Positions 13,663 to 25,979 of a DNA stretch of 64,000 nt are shown here, in pieces. Each line of letters opens with the position of its first letter. Within the stretch, counting starts at the first letter, position 1. A program made the translations under genes and the position numbers. The stretch is from Adiantum capillus-veneris (lineage: Eukaryota; Streptophyta; Polypodiopsida; Polypodiales; Pteridaceae): the NCBI GenBank assembly GCA_014529385.2, contig CM043962.1, positions 36,299,598 to 36,363,597 on the forward strand, written 5' to 3'. Under the pieces are notes generated by a model that saw nothing but the letters and a program-made list of their open reading frames with translations, did no database searches and was not told where the DNA came from.

Positions 13663-13976
13663 AAGTGACATGGGCATGGGTGCGTGGGATCTACGGTGAG
13701 ACCATCAAGCACCATAGATCTTGTCGACGCCACCAAAAGTATCTCCGGTACCCAAAATTACTTTTGACCACATTTGGTATAAGAGTAATCTCGGTCCCAT
13801 AGCATCACAAAAAATGTGCGGGTGCTCGTGGATAGGACATTGGAGTTGAAAAGGTGAGGTCAAGGGTTTGAGGCCTGGGTGCAAGGTTATCTCGGGTACC
13901 CGAGATTACATTTCCATGATCTACAGCTCTCCTTCATCCCACCGTGGATCCCACCCCCTCAATGCATGTGTCACTT
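13663..13976. mobile_element. MITE-like element with terminal inverted repeats
   Basis: The left end AAGTGACATGGGCATGGG continues to GTGGGATCTACGGTGAG. The right end, read on the minus strand, begins AAGTGACACATGCATTG and continues to GTGGGATCCACGGTGGG. The ends thus match over about 38 nt with a few mismatches and a small gap, enclosing a 314-bp element with no ORF. I could not settle a target-site duplication. The interior holds a GATTAC-type palindrome (ATCTCGGGTACCCGAGAT at 13889-13906) and tRNA-like promoter boxes. Confidence 0.6.
13821..13878 (+). promoter_or_regulatory. tRNA-like A and B boxes (possible SINE head)
   Basis: GGTGCTCGTGGATAGGACA resembles a tRNA 5' end with A box, and about 25 nt later AGGGTTTGAGGCCTGGG resembles the T-arm with B box (consensus GGTTCGANTCC). 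Order and spacing fit an internal RNA polymerase III promoter of a tRNA-derived SINE. A complete tRNA cloverleaf is not evident. Confidence 0.4.
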
Positions 13977-16382
13977 GGTCCCCACAGTTTCTAGGTTGCT
14001 ATTAACGACGTCAACTGCAGTTTGTATGAGTTAAAAAAAATAAGCGTAATTTAGATATGGTGCTTCCAACAAGGAGCGTTCACCCTACACTTTTTCAGTA
14101 AAACCAATGGACTTCTATCAATTTTTAGAGAAAATTTTAGGACTTCTATCGATTTTTACACTAAAATCTTCCAAAGTTAACCGATTTCCATCAAGGTGAC
14201 CATCCAAACTAGCCGTTAATTTTCAATTTTTGTCCTTTAAAACTACACTAAAGGTTGGTTTTTCTATAAAAACTAGTTGCAAGAGAAGACAGTGGTCAAT
14301 CGAGGACTCGAATGTGTGTGTTGCAGCAACCAGTGACCGTTTTTTGGAAAGCAACATATATAGAAGGGGCTCAAAGTTCTATTATCAATGGGGATGGGCA
14401 TCACCAATGAGAAAAGACAAAAAAGAAAAAAATCAGCCCAAGAAAGGGGCAAACAGTCCTTGGACAGTGTTATCTTTTGAGTGGTATAATCACTCATGAA
14501 GAAGGTAGTAGTATGGAAGAGAGTAGTTGTCTGGTGGGTGCTCTAGGGGAGGGCACATTCCCGAAATAAAATGGAGAGAGGAAAACCACCATTGTGACAA
14601 GTCAAGAGTGCAAAACCCAATTTGGTCAACTAGTAGATCATGATACAAGGTTCTTCATGTCATTTGTCACTTGAGATTGGAAAGAGTTGTGATTGCTGAG
14701 CAAGAGTGCTTGTTTCATGTGGGAATGTGACAACTCATTGCAACTCCAGAATGCAATTGTCGAGAAGAGGTAGGAGATGAGCTATGAGGACTTTGTGTTT
14801 GAGTAGCTTCTGAGAAGATGTTGGTATATTTTGCATGAGTTGAGAGAAGATGTAGGCCTTATTTTGAGAGTCTCCAATGTCCAATTGCGTGAGGATCGGG
14901 AGTCTACTTGCGATGTGGGTGAGAGGCCAAGTCCTCACTCTGCTACATTCATGACATTGTCTCAAAGCCCCATGCTACCTGAGACTTGTAGGGGTTGTAA
15001 CCACTCAACTCTATATGCCACATCAATTATTTGCATCAGCTATGGTGACTTGATGATGCTTTATAGCCCCTAACTTTTTATCAAAAATAGGAAAAATCAT
15101 GTAGCACTTTGCAATGCATCACACAAAGTAACAAGGAGACACATTCAAACAAACTATTTTTAGTCGCATCCAAAATGCTTAGTTACTCTTTTACCTACAG
15201 CTTCCAATCATTGGCATTTCTTATAGCTCTCTTATAGTGCATACGCAACCAGCTTTGTAGCCCATGTAAGCTTCTGGCAAGACGAGGCTCTCATTGAGTG
15301 GTTGTATCTCTTAGAGAGTCTCATCCTCACACTACAACCACTATAAAGTGGCTGACTTTCACCATTTGTTGCAGCACAAACAACTTGTCCAATAGAAACA
15401 CATGAACAAAAAGTGAAAATTCACTGAACTTACATAGCGAGAGAGAAGAAGAATTGACACGGCGTGATGGATTTTTGATGCATTGGCCTCAAAGGCTAGC
15501 TCTTATAAACGTAATGCACCCAAAATATACTTTTTCCTAAAGCAATCCTCCCAAAAGTATCTACTCCAAAAGCTCGATGCAAAACTACTAAATTTTCCAA
15601 CACATATATAGCTGCCACATCAACATTGTCAGTGCAAATCAAGGATTTTTGTACAAACATGCCACGTCAATAGTTAATGTGATTTATGATAGCCTCAATT
15701 AGAGTTTAATCTTTTGGAATTTGGGTCGTAGGCCCCTTGTCCGGTGCTCCATAAGTTCATCAAGTCTTCAAGGCAAGTCACACCATCATTTTGTGGAATT
15801 CCCCCATCTTGAAAGAATTGTAATCGCCCTCAATTATGCCTATAAAACAACCAATAGTACTTCTACAAAGGCATGAGTCACTGATCAATCACATTTTTGA
15901 TTGATGGCCTCATATATAAATCATGATCATTGTAATCATTTATCAATCACATCTAGACTATGCTAATCTCTTCATTCACAGATGTCTTGATCTACTAAAA
16001 ATTGTTACTATTCCTTCTTTTCACATTTCAATCAAACAAACCATCCCCATGAAGAGAATTAGCAATGCCAAAAAGTACCATTTATTAAATGACCAGGTGG
16101 GCCTTGCTTACCTTTATATTGTTTTATTGTGCCTTTTAACCTATTGGTAGCCCTACTAGCCTCCCAATTCCATTGGCACCTCAATCGTTAGAATTCTCTA
16201 ATGAACCACCAATAGATTTCCTTGCTATGTTAGAATCCTCTCATGAACTTTCATCCGGCTCCCTTGGTTGTTTTTTCTCGCTGGAAGACTCTTAGCATGT
16301 ACTTGAGGCAGACGTTGGCTTATCTATAGGTTAGGTCAATGAGCCTGCATGCATACTAAGACCTTGCCTAAGTGCCAAGCGT
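13977..16382. other. Intergenic DNA, no gene seen
   Basis: Frames of up to about 90 residues (for example 14230-14499) have no recognisable domain and are not supported by neighbours. No tandem repeat or clear transposon end was found. Confidence 0.45.
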
Positions 16383-16538
16383 ATGCCTCCAATTCCCAAA
16401 CCCAGTAGGATAAGCCCAAAATATAAAACAGGTGGAATTATTGGCACACTTTTTGTCACCATCCAAGGGTACCATGGCAAGGCCAATGTTTACATCATGA
16501 AGTCAAGCAATTTTGATGCTCTTTTGGGCATGCCTTAG
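16383..16538 (+). pseudogene. Short LTR-retrotransposon protease-like fragment
   Basis: A 51-codon frame too short to be a gene. Its end reads GTLFVTIQGYHGKANV followed by SSNFDALLGMP. The pattern 'hydrophobic strand, then FD-LLGMP' is what the C-terminal part of a retrotransposon aspartic protease shows just before its final strands. The catalytic Asp triad region is not present upstream in the same frame. Identification is from pattern only and is tentative. Confidence 0.3.
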
Positions 16539-16539
16539 G

Positions 16540-17924
16540 CCGAAAGAATGATGCTACCATCTAGTCCTTCAATCACAATCCTCATGGCTATGCATCTAAG
16601 ATGACCACAACATCCCTCTCACTCTCTTCTAGCTCAAGACGCGTTCACAACAAAGACGATGAGAAAGATAAATTTATTTATTTTTTAATTCACTTAACCC
16701 TTGTTATAGAAAGAACAATTTCTACCAAGATTGTAAGATACCTGAGGTGAGATTTTCAATAGAGGGTTAGTTTAGGACATGTAGTTGTCTTTATGTCATC
16801 TCATGAATACAAGAAATTAGCCTTTAATTATGAAAGAATCTCTGTAAGATAATCAAGAGTTAGGAGTTTACATCCAAATTAGTGGGATTTACAAATGTAG
16901 TACATATGATTGTAGGAAGGTAGCAAATTATAGAGTCACCAATAACTCTGTAAAAGTTGTATTCTAAAAAGGCAAAGGTCAGGATGATTCCAAGAGAATA
17001 TTAAGGAGGGAAGGAAGCTCAGGTGGGTGGTGATGGCAAGGATGGTGGTGGCTAGGGAAGGCAGTGTACAAAGAGAAAACTAGCAACATGCACGCTACCA
17101 TCAAAGGAGGACAATCTCTAGTAGGTTTTAGTAATTTGTAGGCGCTCGTGGGTGTAGATATCTGATTGAGTAAAAGCATGAATAGGTGGTACACTAGAGA
17201 TGTGGTAGATACCACCAATATATTTCACTTAAAATAGAAAAAAAGAGATTCAAGAAGTCATCAAAATGATAATCTTTAACACTTGGTAGAACAAATAACA
17301 AGTGTGTTGTAGTGTGGTAGCAAGACACCCATAAAAAAGTTCCTATACTTAACTAATGCTATGGTGGTAGTAATGTGGTATCTACCACCTATCCAAGACA
17401 CTAGTAGTTTACCACATATTCATGCATAGGCCCAACTGTATATACCATGGAGATTAGCCATGAACCTTGCATGTGGATCAAGGGCTTGTTTGTTCTTAAT
17501 AAGTAAAGAAATCTTTTATTCTTTACCTCACAAAAAAATTCAAAGCATAAGGCCTTGAATCGTACTCTAGCCAAGGAAAAATGACCTAGCCCTTGAGATC
17601 ATGCATTATAACACAGCCACAAGAAACCATTCTCCTTTTTCTTACATCTAAGGGCCCACATAGGTGCCTCTAGGTATCTATTTTTCAAGCCCAACCCTCA
17701 ATCCTAAACCTTGAAGCGTATAATGCTAAGCCCTAATACTCTTACCACTAAGTCCTTGCCTCCAAGCACCAAACCCTAAATCATGAACCCTAAATATTAA
17801 GATGTATACCCTCTACCCTAAATCCTAGTATTTCAAGACATAAGCCCTAAATTCTAAATTGAAAGCCCTACATCATAACCCTCAACCCTAGTTCCAAACT
17901 TGGGATTTAAAGTTAGGTTGATAG
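16540..17924. other. Intergenic DNA with a degenerate CCCTAAA-rich segment
   Basis: No gene seen. From about 17660 to 17900 there are some ten scattered CCCTAA or CCCTAAA words (for example CACCAAACCCTAAATC and CTACCCTAAATCC) separated by irregular spacers. This resembles eroded plant telomere-type repeat, though the spacing is irregular and chance in AT-rich DNA is possible. Confidence 0.4.
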
Positions 17925-19320
17925 CACATGGTAATGTATTTTCATGAGATTTGGATGACTTACCAAATCTCACGAGAATTGATCGATAGCTATGCCTACT
18001 TGCAAAGTTCCAAGATGTTTCCATGCAGTTTCAAATCATGTCAGAAATATGTGCACTAGAACTGATGGGAACCCATGTGTTGAAGACATCAATATGTTGA
18101 ATCTATGGTTTATTCAAGCTAAGTTTACATAGCACCTACCAAGTCTGGATAGTCGTGATGCAATAGCCTCTAGCAAGGGGTTATGATTGATAGCACGAAG
18201 TGATAACTATGCCTGAGATTTGGACAACTTGCCAAATCTCATGGATCTTGACAATTGGTTGATCTTTAGTGCGAAGCTTCCACTGGACCTGAACTCATGT
18301 GGTGTATTTGTGTGAGATTTGAACAACTAGCCAAACCTCAAAGGAATTGACCGATATCTAAGATGGCTTTCAATGGTTCATGATTCTACCATATGTGTTT
18401 AAGACATATAATAAATATGTGTGCTAGAACTAATATGATCTCATGTGTTGAAACTCTTGATATGCTCATGGAAACTTTGGTAAGTTCAAGCTAACTTTAT
18501 ATAATCCCTTTTCAATGCCTAGTAGTTTGAAAGCATTCACATTGTGCAAGGGTTGAGGATTGATTGCACAAAGTGATAATTATGCATGAAATTTGGACGA
18601 CGGGCCAATTCTCATGAAAATTTGATGATTGGTAGAGTTTACTTACAAAGACTAGGTATGTTAGTGACAATCTTACATTACACTTGAGGTCATGGTGACT
18701 CTAGTGCATTACTCATTAAGTAGCTTGGTTCTATAAAAAAACAGTCCTTCAAGAATGGGACGGCTGGTCAAAAATTAATTGTCAGAGAGAGATGGTTATC
18801 TTGAGCACAATTATGCATGTTGATTATAATACCTTGACACCCCTTAGAAACGTTGAAGGTTAATGGCACTTGATAATGACTATGCAAGATTTGGACAACT
18901 AGCCAAATCTTATGGATATTGAGTAATAGCTAGGTTGGCTTGTAAAGCTTCATGATGGTATCATGTGCCTTCCCAACATATTAGAAGTGCATGCACTAGA
19001 ATCTATGTGAACTCATTGTTTAGAATATGAGAATTGGACAACTGTCCAAATTTTGTTGGACTCAAATAAATATGAATTATTATTAAAATCTATTATAGTG
19101 TGGTTCTTTTATCAAAAAATGATTGCACAAGATTTGACTAGCCATCCAAATCTCAACAATCTTAGTGTTCAAGTTAGTTATTCTACATTTAGCTTACACG
19201 CAATGCATGTGTCGCTTTTTAATAGATTAGGTGTCTGGACACACTCAAACAATATAAGGGTTATCATTAGGGAGTAAAGTATATGTACAAGGTTTGGACA
19301 ACTAGCCAAATCTCATGTGA
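17925..19320 (+). repeat. Tandem array B: hairpin-bearing units
   Basis: Units begin with a version of TAGCACGAAGTGATAACTATGC followed by the hairpin GAGATTTGG-N8-CCAAATCTC. Hairpins lie at about 17946, 18215 (perfect 9-bp arms), 18314, 18588, 18886, 19029 and 19288. Shared blocks after the hairpin include GTGCACTAGAACTGATGG. The 26-nt hairpin is the same as in array A, yet the surrounding unit is different. The array ends about 70 bp before a transposase-like frame. Confidence 0.75.
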
Positions 19321-19387
19321 CTAGTTTCTCTTTAATTTATACTAATGAAATTGCTATGTTATCTCTTTTGACATACTCTCTCTTGTA

Positions 19388-19684
19388 TTGCATGGTCCAA
19401 AAATGGCCCTTTCTATAGGTGAAAGAGTGGAACTCATTGTTTCTGCGAAAGTGGTTGGACGAGGGTTTGTGGTTGCAATTGACCTCAATGGATTGTGCAA
19501 TGGAGTTACCATTGATCATGGAAATGTCATCGTTGCTATAGAAGATTGTATTTGTCATGAAATTTCATTGCCCTTTCCAACCATGGATTCATCTACCATA
19601 TGTGATGCAATTGATAGTGTAGTGAAGTGGAGTCAAGAGTCAATACATGTCATTGACATGGATGTTGAGCCAATTAGCAACCCA
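19388..19684 (+). pseudogene. Tnp1/En-Spm-like (DUF8039-type) fragment
   Basis: A 99-residue frame contains VVAIDLNGLCNGV, then LPFPTMDSSTICDAID and VVKWSQESI. This order (a V-A-x-D core, an L-P-x-P turn, a T-x-x-x-A-I segment and a final V-x-W) matches my recollection of the DUF8039 module attached to plant CACTA (En/Spm, Tnp1) proteins. It is far shorter than a complete Tnp protein and stops at a TGA at 19685-19687. The neighbouring hairpin array upstream would fit CACTA subterminal repeats. Database confirmation is needed. Confidence 0.4.
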
Positions 19685-20019
19685 TGAGTCCCATTGTTGA
19701 TGTTGAACACAAAAGTGAACACATACAATGTTGCAATGTACTTTCTCCTTCAATGTGGTTGTTTGTTGAGATATCCCAAGGGTATCATGCACATAGTTAG
19801 TGTGAGCTTCTTGACATTGGCCCCAAAATTCCCTTCTTAGAGATATTAACATCCCATAGATTTCTAAAGTGTGTTGAGCCAATTAGCAACCACATGAGTC
19901 CCATTGTTGATGTTGAAATCAAGAAGAGCACAACAAGATCATGGAGAAGTCGAGGAAACACATGAAACAACATCAAAGTTGCAGAAACTTGTACTACGAG
20001 TATTGCAAGTACATAGAGA

Positions 20020-21060
20020 TGTCTCCCAATGAGTATGTATGCATCATCCATGACAAAATGGTTTTAAAAAACAGCAATTTTTTGATTGAAGACTAAGTCA
20101 AAGAATGTGGAAAACTCATGGCAACTACAAGTGTCCTTGACTGGCATGATAACTCATGGGCATGGTCATGGCAGATATGGTCACTTTGCATTGATAGGTT
20201 TGTGGCCCTCTGATCCAAAGGCAATAGATTTTGGATCTTTTTGTCTTTGCATGCACAAACTAGAAAGGAGAGGTAAACATGACTTGGGTGACTTGGGAGA
20301 ATAGAATTTTGGACAAGCTAGTGAGAACAAAAATATGTTTGCATACATCTCTTTTCTTGTTGTAGCTCGCCGTGTCTTCAAGACTGTGCAATTAGGTTTC
20401 TTAATGGTGGGACACACACATGAATACATAGATGCCATGTTTAGCAATTTTTTAGAAATTTTGAGAAATAATAGTGCCTTCATGTTCCCTCATTTGATGG
20501 AGATTTTTCATCAATGTGAGAATTCATCACTAGCTTTTTATTTGGCAAGTGCCTGACTTCAAGAGTTTTGTGGATGGATATATATTTGATGGTCTAGATG
20601 CTCTAGTGGGGCACTCAAAACCATTGCAATTTAGATTTTTTGTGCAAGATGATGTACTTGTCATGCAATACAAGGTGCACCCAAAGATGCTTGATTGGAA
20701 ACCGGCATAGGGAGGGATAGAGCTATGGAACGGGGATGATACAAGGAAGGTCATGCTTCCTCAAAGGTCACCAATGATCTTGCAAATAGTAGATTTTTTC
20801 AAGGACAATATCCAAGTGGTTTGAGGGATACATGACCACATAAGATATTGGGAGAAATGGGTGGGCATCAAGGGTTCTAGGTCAAGTTATAAAAAGCATA
20901 TCAGTCTTGTGATTGAGTATTGGAAGAAAATGGTCAATGAATTGCAAAAACCCTCTTTGCCAAATGTATGTGTGTATGAAATATTCTTGCCACTATCAAA
21001 AGGAACTCGTTACTTGGTACCAACCTTTGGAGATGGAAGACAATTATGAGTGTGAGGGCT
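20020..21060 (+). pseudogene. DUF7869-family transposon-derived protein, broken
   Basis: The region reads EYVCIIHDKM (near 20033), then WQLQVSLTGMITHGHGHG and GHFALIGLWPSDP (20130-20220), then, in the same frame after a stop at 20302, ENKNMFAYISFLVVA and VGHTHEYIDAMF (20310-20440). These are the hallmark blocks of the large DUF7869 family found in mosses, ferns and algae, where VGHTH-DID-MF is the most conserved. After a frame change near 20550 the sequence continues with DFKSFVDGY, FRFFVQDDVLV and, past two more stops, a tail to 21047. At least two frame changes and several stops make it non-functional. Family function is not established; many copies behave as mobile-element genes. Confidence 0.65.
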
Positions 21061-21139
21061 ATGAGGAGTACAATGAACATTATTGTGGTCCACAGAGAAC
21101 CAAAGGCCCACGGACTCATTTGAACCATTGATTGATGTC

Positions 21140-21925
21140 AATAATAGGACTTCATATTGATATGACCTTCTGATATAGTATACCCAATATGGCTAGGTGT
21201 TTCTCCATTAGAAATTGATGCTAATCCTAATTCAGCTATAATATTGGGCACCAGTGTGCAAGAAGAAGGGTGTGAGTGATGCTGAAGTTTATGAAAAATT
21301 GTTAGGATAAGCAATGGGGACTTAATGTAAGATATCCACAAGTATAGGAGGATGTCGATGCAATTGTCTTCTCGTGGGTGAGAAGGGGGCAACCAAAGAA
21401 TCCAAACAGGGTGAAGATCCTAAAACATGTTTCTCAAAAGGCTCAATGAGCATGAACACTCTCAAAGAAGGATAAGATTATTATCACGGATTTGTCTGAG
21501 CCACTAAGAAGTGCGCACCCATTAACATTCCTTTAAATTTAAGCTAGCTTATGTAATGGTCTAATCCATTTTCAATTTATTTCTAACAAAGTTTGTGTAC
21601 CATATGAGATTAAGACTCCTGTTATGATATTTGTGGTAATTAAGGTGTTTTCCAACACCACATACCTTATGGGATGTGGGCTCTTTTCTAAATTAAAAAG
21701 AATTCTACAAGTGATTCAAACACATATAGAACACTCAATTTCCCAAAATAAGTGGGATTTTTTCCATTTTCAGTGGGATGGGTCAAAGTTTAAGATTCCC
21801 AATTTATTGAGAATTTCCCATTTCATCTTATATGGTGCTTTTGGAAAAATTGGATGAGATTAATGGGTTAAAATGCATCATGGAAATTCTTGTGGTGATT
21901 TTGAAATGTTGAGAGACTTTACCTA
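21140..21925. other. Spacer, no gene seen
   Basis: Traces of coding-like sequence continue after the DUF7869 relic to about 21400, but with many stops. I see no further domain or repeat. Confidence 0.45.
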
Positions 21926-21958
21926 ATGTTTAAGAATCCTTTTATAAGGAGAAATAAT

Positions 21959-22159
21959 ATGGCCCCAAGAAGAACTCGTCCAAACCAGCAAATGGAGGAT
22001 GATACCACCACGAAAAGTGACAGGGCCACTCATGACCATGAGGCCAGTCCGAGTAGCATTCCGACGGATGAGTGTTCCTTCCCTCGAGCCTCAAGATATT
22101 TTGAACCATTCTCCCAGGTGGGTCCTTGGTTAAGAAATAAGTTCATACTTGTAGCATAA
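21959..22159 (+). pseudogene. Possible Gag N-terminal fragment
   Basis: A 66-codon frame begins MAPRRTRPNQQ and runs into an acidic and serine-rich stretch. A basic MAPRRTR-type start followed by low-complexity sequence is common at the N-terminus of plant gypsy Gag proteins, and a related start (MAPVKRTRF) lies at 36116. No capsid domain, zinc knuckle or LTR is visible nearby. Confidence 0.25.
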
Positions 22160-23276
22160 ATCATTTTAAATTAATCAACATTTCATTTGTTAAGGAATAG
22201 TTAGATACTTAGGAAATATTAAATTGGCTGAGAACAAAAGGATACCTTCCAAGAAACATTGTGCATTTTTTCTAATGTAGGAAAGAAATGTTTTGGTTAA
22301 TTTCAATGAACTAGGAAAGATATGATTGATCATCTTCAAGAAAAATTGCCTCAAGATCACCTTTGATTCCTTGGTATATTTTCACTTCAGGTTATGAATA
22401 ATGATGGCTATAAGGCCACTGATAAGTCAGTTACCCCCATGTATGAAGAGTCATTACTCTATTCATATCTTGACGTTTCTACATAATTTAGGATACCGTT
22501 TTCTTATCCTAGGGGAGCCGCCCACTTGTATGGGTAACTGGTTTGGCATATGGGCCCCCCAAACTTTTGGCTGATCTCTTTTTCCACCCCAAAATTTGAA
22601 TAAAGGAAAAATGGGTGGCATTTTCCACCCTTGTACAATTGATCTTGTGACAAGAAGAGTATTGGTCATGGTTATTATGGTCAATGTTTTGGTTGATAGT
22701 ACTTTGTCTTAAGTCTAAAGATGTTTTTGAAGAAAGTTTTCAATGATGCTTTCAATACTTGTTTTAAGGAATCACTATTATAAAAAATTAAAAGGAATCA
22801 TTGTTTTAAGTGTAAAAAGAATGTGGTAGTAATTAGAAAAAAAAAGAAGCATGTGTGAGTGTGGGGTTGTAAGTAGGAATCGATCAATTTTTTCAATCAT
22901 GGACGGGTGGAACTGATTAGTCAACCAACCCTGCATATTAATGTTTAGTATACTTCTTCAGTCGTGGAAGAGGAATCCACAAACGGCTGTGCCATCACTC
23001 GCATAAAGGGAAACATGTTGGAAGAGGATTCCTTAGCCCATTTTTAGAGGTTATAGCATCAAAACAATTTTAGGTATTTTTGAATGTCCCATTTTTGCTT
23101 GTGAGACAGGACTAGGTCTTTCTCTAGGGCTATAGTCCCAAGCCATTGCCAATGGTAACGGCATGTTCCTTGGATTTTTCTTACTTAAAGACTTTAACTT
23201 TTTACTAGGCCTAAAGACCCATCAAGGACCCCATCATGACTTTAGAGTTGGTGGGTTTGGGACCTCTCATATACGC

Positions 23277-23278
<2 letters not shown>
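22160..23278. other. Intergenic DNA, no gene seen
   Basis: Short frames only; no repeat structure or RNA gene was recognised. Confidence 0.5.

Positions 23279-23363
<85 letters not shown>
23279..23363. repeat. (GT)n microsatellite, about 42 units
   Basis: Uninterrupted TG dinucleotides; the Cys-Val frame through it is an artefact. Confidence 0.97.
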
Positions 23364-23364
<1 letters not shown>

Positions 23365-25330
23365 GCTATTTTTAGATTTATACTTTAGACATAAAAAAAA
23401 CATAATAGTTCAAAAGACAGCTAGCTTCAGACAAAGGACAATGATTAGCACAAAAACAACTCAATCTTTGATTCATTTTTGTACATCATAGTGAGAATGA
23501 TGTATAATTCTAGTGTTTTGTATATAAGATAGTCAAAAACAATTTATTCTAAAGTAAAAGGGGAGTGAAAGAGGCCAAGTTCGCTAACTGATGGATAGCA
23601 ACAAAGCCAAAAAGATCATAAGTAAAAATAGAGCCCTCAGTTGCATCCATATAAACACGACAACAAATTTGTTAGCCTTGATTACGTATTATAGGTTTCA
23701 ATGAACCTATCAGTTGTTATCTATGTCCTACTTAAAAACTTTTTAACTTATACCTACCATCCATATAGTGTTAAATATCAGCCAACAAGTATCCATTCTC
23801 AAATTAGTAAGCCATACATGAAATTGACATGTGTGTGTGTGTGTGTGCACGCACGCACGCACCCTCCCTAACCCAGGCACCATACTCAATGAGTCGGCAG
23901 TAGGCCCATTGAGTATGGGCCTACTGCCTTATCATGTTGATGAGAATAGAATAGTCAAGTCTGAAGCCAAAGAGTAGTATCATATCAGAAAACCCATGAG
24001 TCTCATCGGAGCTATAAGTGACAATGTTAACAAAGAGGATTATACTCCAGTCAGAGTTTAAAGGCTTTGTTAGCCAATAGAGAATAGTATGAATTCCTTT
24101 CATAGTCAATCATAGAAGTTCTCCATGCTTTACCCAGTTTCTAAGGATAGTCCTCAAACAAACCGTCCATCCAAGAGTAGTTTGTTTGTAGGTAAAATGT
24201 TCTTGAAATCATAAGAATCAAAATACTTACACAAGGGTAAATAATTTTGGATTAACCTGCAACCTAAAACCAACAGAGTCAAAGACCAATAATTGTGAGC
24301 AGGAATCTGATCTATAGACAAGGAAAGACAATGTAACACCTCTCAACCTAACAAGGAATTATAGGCAGTGGATCCATCAAGGCCTATACACAAAAATCTC
24401 AAAACTAGCGTCCTAGTTTCCCAGCTTTCTAGGAGAACCTTGTGTTTAGGACGTGTGTGTTGTTGGTTTTAGATTTATCTTATACATAAAAGAACATAAC
24501 AGTTCAAAAGACAGTTGACATTAGACAAAGGACAATGATTAGCACAAAAACAACTCGATCTTTGATTCATTTTTGTATATCATAGTGATAATGAGGTATA
24601 ATTCTAGTGTTTTGTACATAAGATAGTCAAGGAAAACTTATTTTGAAGTGAAAGAGGCCAGGTTTGACAATGATGGACAACAACAAATCCAAAAAGATCC
24701 TACCTAAAGATAGAGTCCTCACGTGCATCCATATAAAGAAGACAACAGATTTATTAACCTTGAATGCATATTACATGTGTCAACAAACCTATCAGTTTCT
24801 ATCCATGTCCTACTTTAAACCTTTTTAACGTATACCTACCATCCATGTACTGTTAAATATCACCAAGTATCCATTCTTAGAACAATAAGCCACACATGAT
24901 AGTAAAATGTGTGTATGTTGTTGTTGTTGTTTTAAATTAATACATATACACAAAAGAATATAATAGTTCAAAAGACAACTAGCTTTAGACAAGGGACAAG
25001 GAGTAGCACAAAAACAACTCAATCTTTGAATTATTTTTATACATAGATATAACAATGAGGTCTCATTCTAGTGTTTTTATACATGGAGTAATCTGCACTC
25101 ATTGTTCTATAATGTGACAAAAGTCAAGTACATTAGTGAATGGACAGCGGCTAAGCCAAAGAAATGATAGAGTCATCACCTGCATCCATGCAAACAAGAC
25201 AATAGATGCGTTTTACAGGTGTCGATGGACTTTATCAGTTGTTATCCATATCCATCTTACAACCTTTTTTAACTTTAAACCAACTATCCAAAGTAAATTT
25301 TTTTGTTTAAGTTTTAAGTATAAGGTTTGT
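23364..25330 (+). repeat. Three diverged copies of a repeat of about 0.4-0.5 kb
   Basis: Copies start at about 23364, 24457 and 24909. Each follows a GT-rich lead (the long (GT)n, GTGTGTGTTGTTGG and GTGTGTATGTTGTTG), then shares AACATAATAGTTCAAAAGAC, a GACAAAGGACAATGATTAGC block, CACAAAAACAACTC, TCTAGTGTTTT, a GACAACAGATTT block and a CATGTCCTACTT block. Copies 2 and 3 are adjacent; copy 1 is separated by about 600 bp of unrelated sequence with a TGGGCCTACTGCC inverted repeat near 23900. Confidence 0.7.
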
Positions 25331-25936
25331 TTTCTTTTTTTGTTCCTTTTTAAGTTCATTTTTAACTTGTAATAAAAAAGGTCATCACTCCTTTAGGATT
25401 CAAGTGAGTTTTTTTAGATTGTAGATAAGGTTATTATTTATCCCAATTTTTAAGAGTTTTAATATCTATTTATATAGCTAAGATTATGATCAAAAGGCCA
25501 CTACTCCTTCTGATCCAAGTTTTTTGAAACCCATATTTTCCCAAAGGTCTTAGTTTATGTATCTTGTTTACATATGCCAATCAACCTTTGAATACTTGAA
25601 TCAATGGTTCCATAATTTTTTTTGCAAAGACCTCCCTTGTGATCCTTTCAGATAAATTCCAATGACACGTGTTACTCTATTAAAACAACCAAAATATAAG
25701 ATTGACTTGAGATAAGTATAGCCGTTCCTAGATAGCCTAAGGTCATTTAGAAAACCTATGTCATATTAGTATTGTTTATGTCAAAGACATCATTGATTTG
25801 ATTCGTACTAAAACGTAATTTTGTAGAACAGAGCAAGTTCAACAGTTTACCGACCTGAAAAGGTGCACCACATTCAACCAACTCCATAGCACCATGATAA
25901 GCAGACATACGGAAAAGCCCTCTCTCACTATTATCC

Positions 25937-25979
<43 letters not shown>

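Noticed and set aside
13821-13878. Functional tRNA gene
   Set aside because: A- and B-box-like sequences are present, but an acceptor stem and full cloverleaf are not; a tRNA-derived SINE head is more likely.
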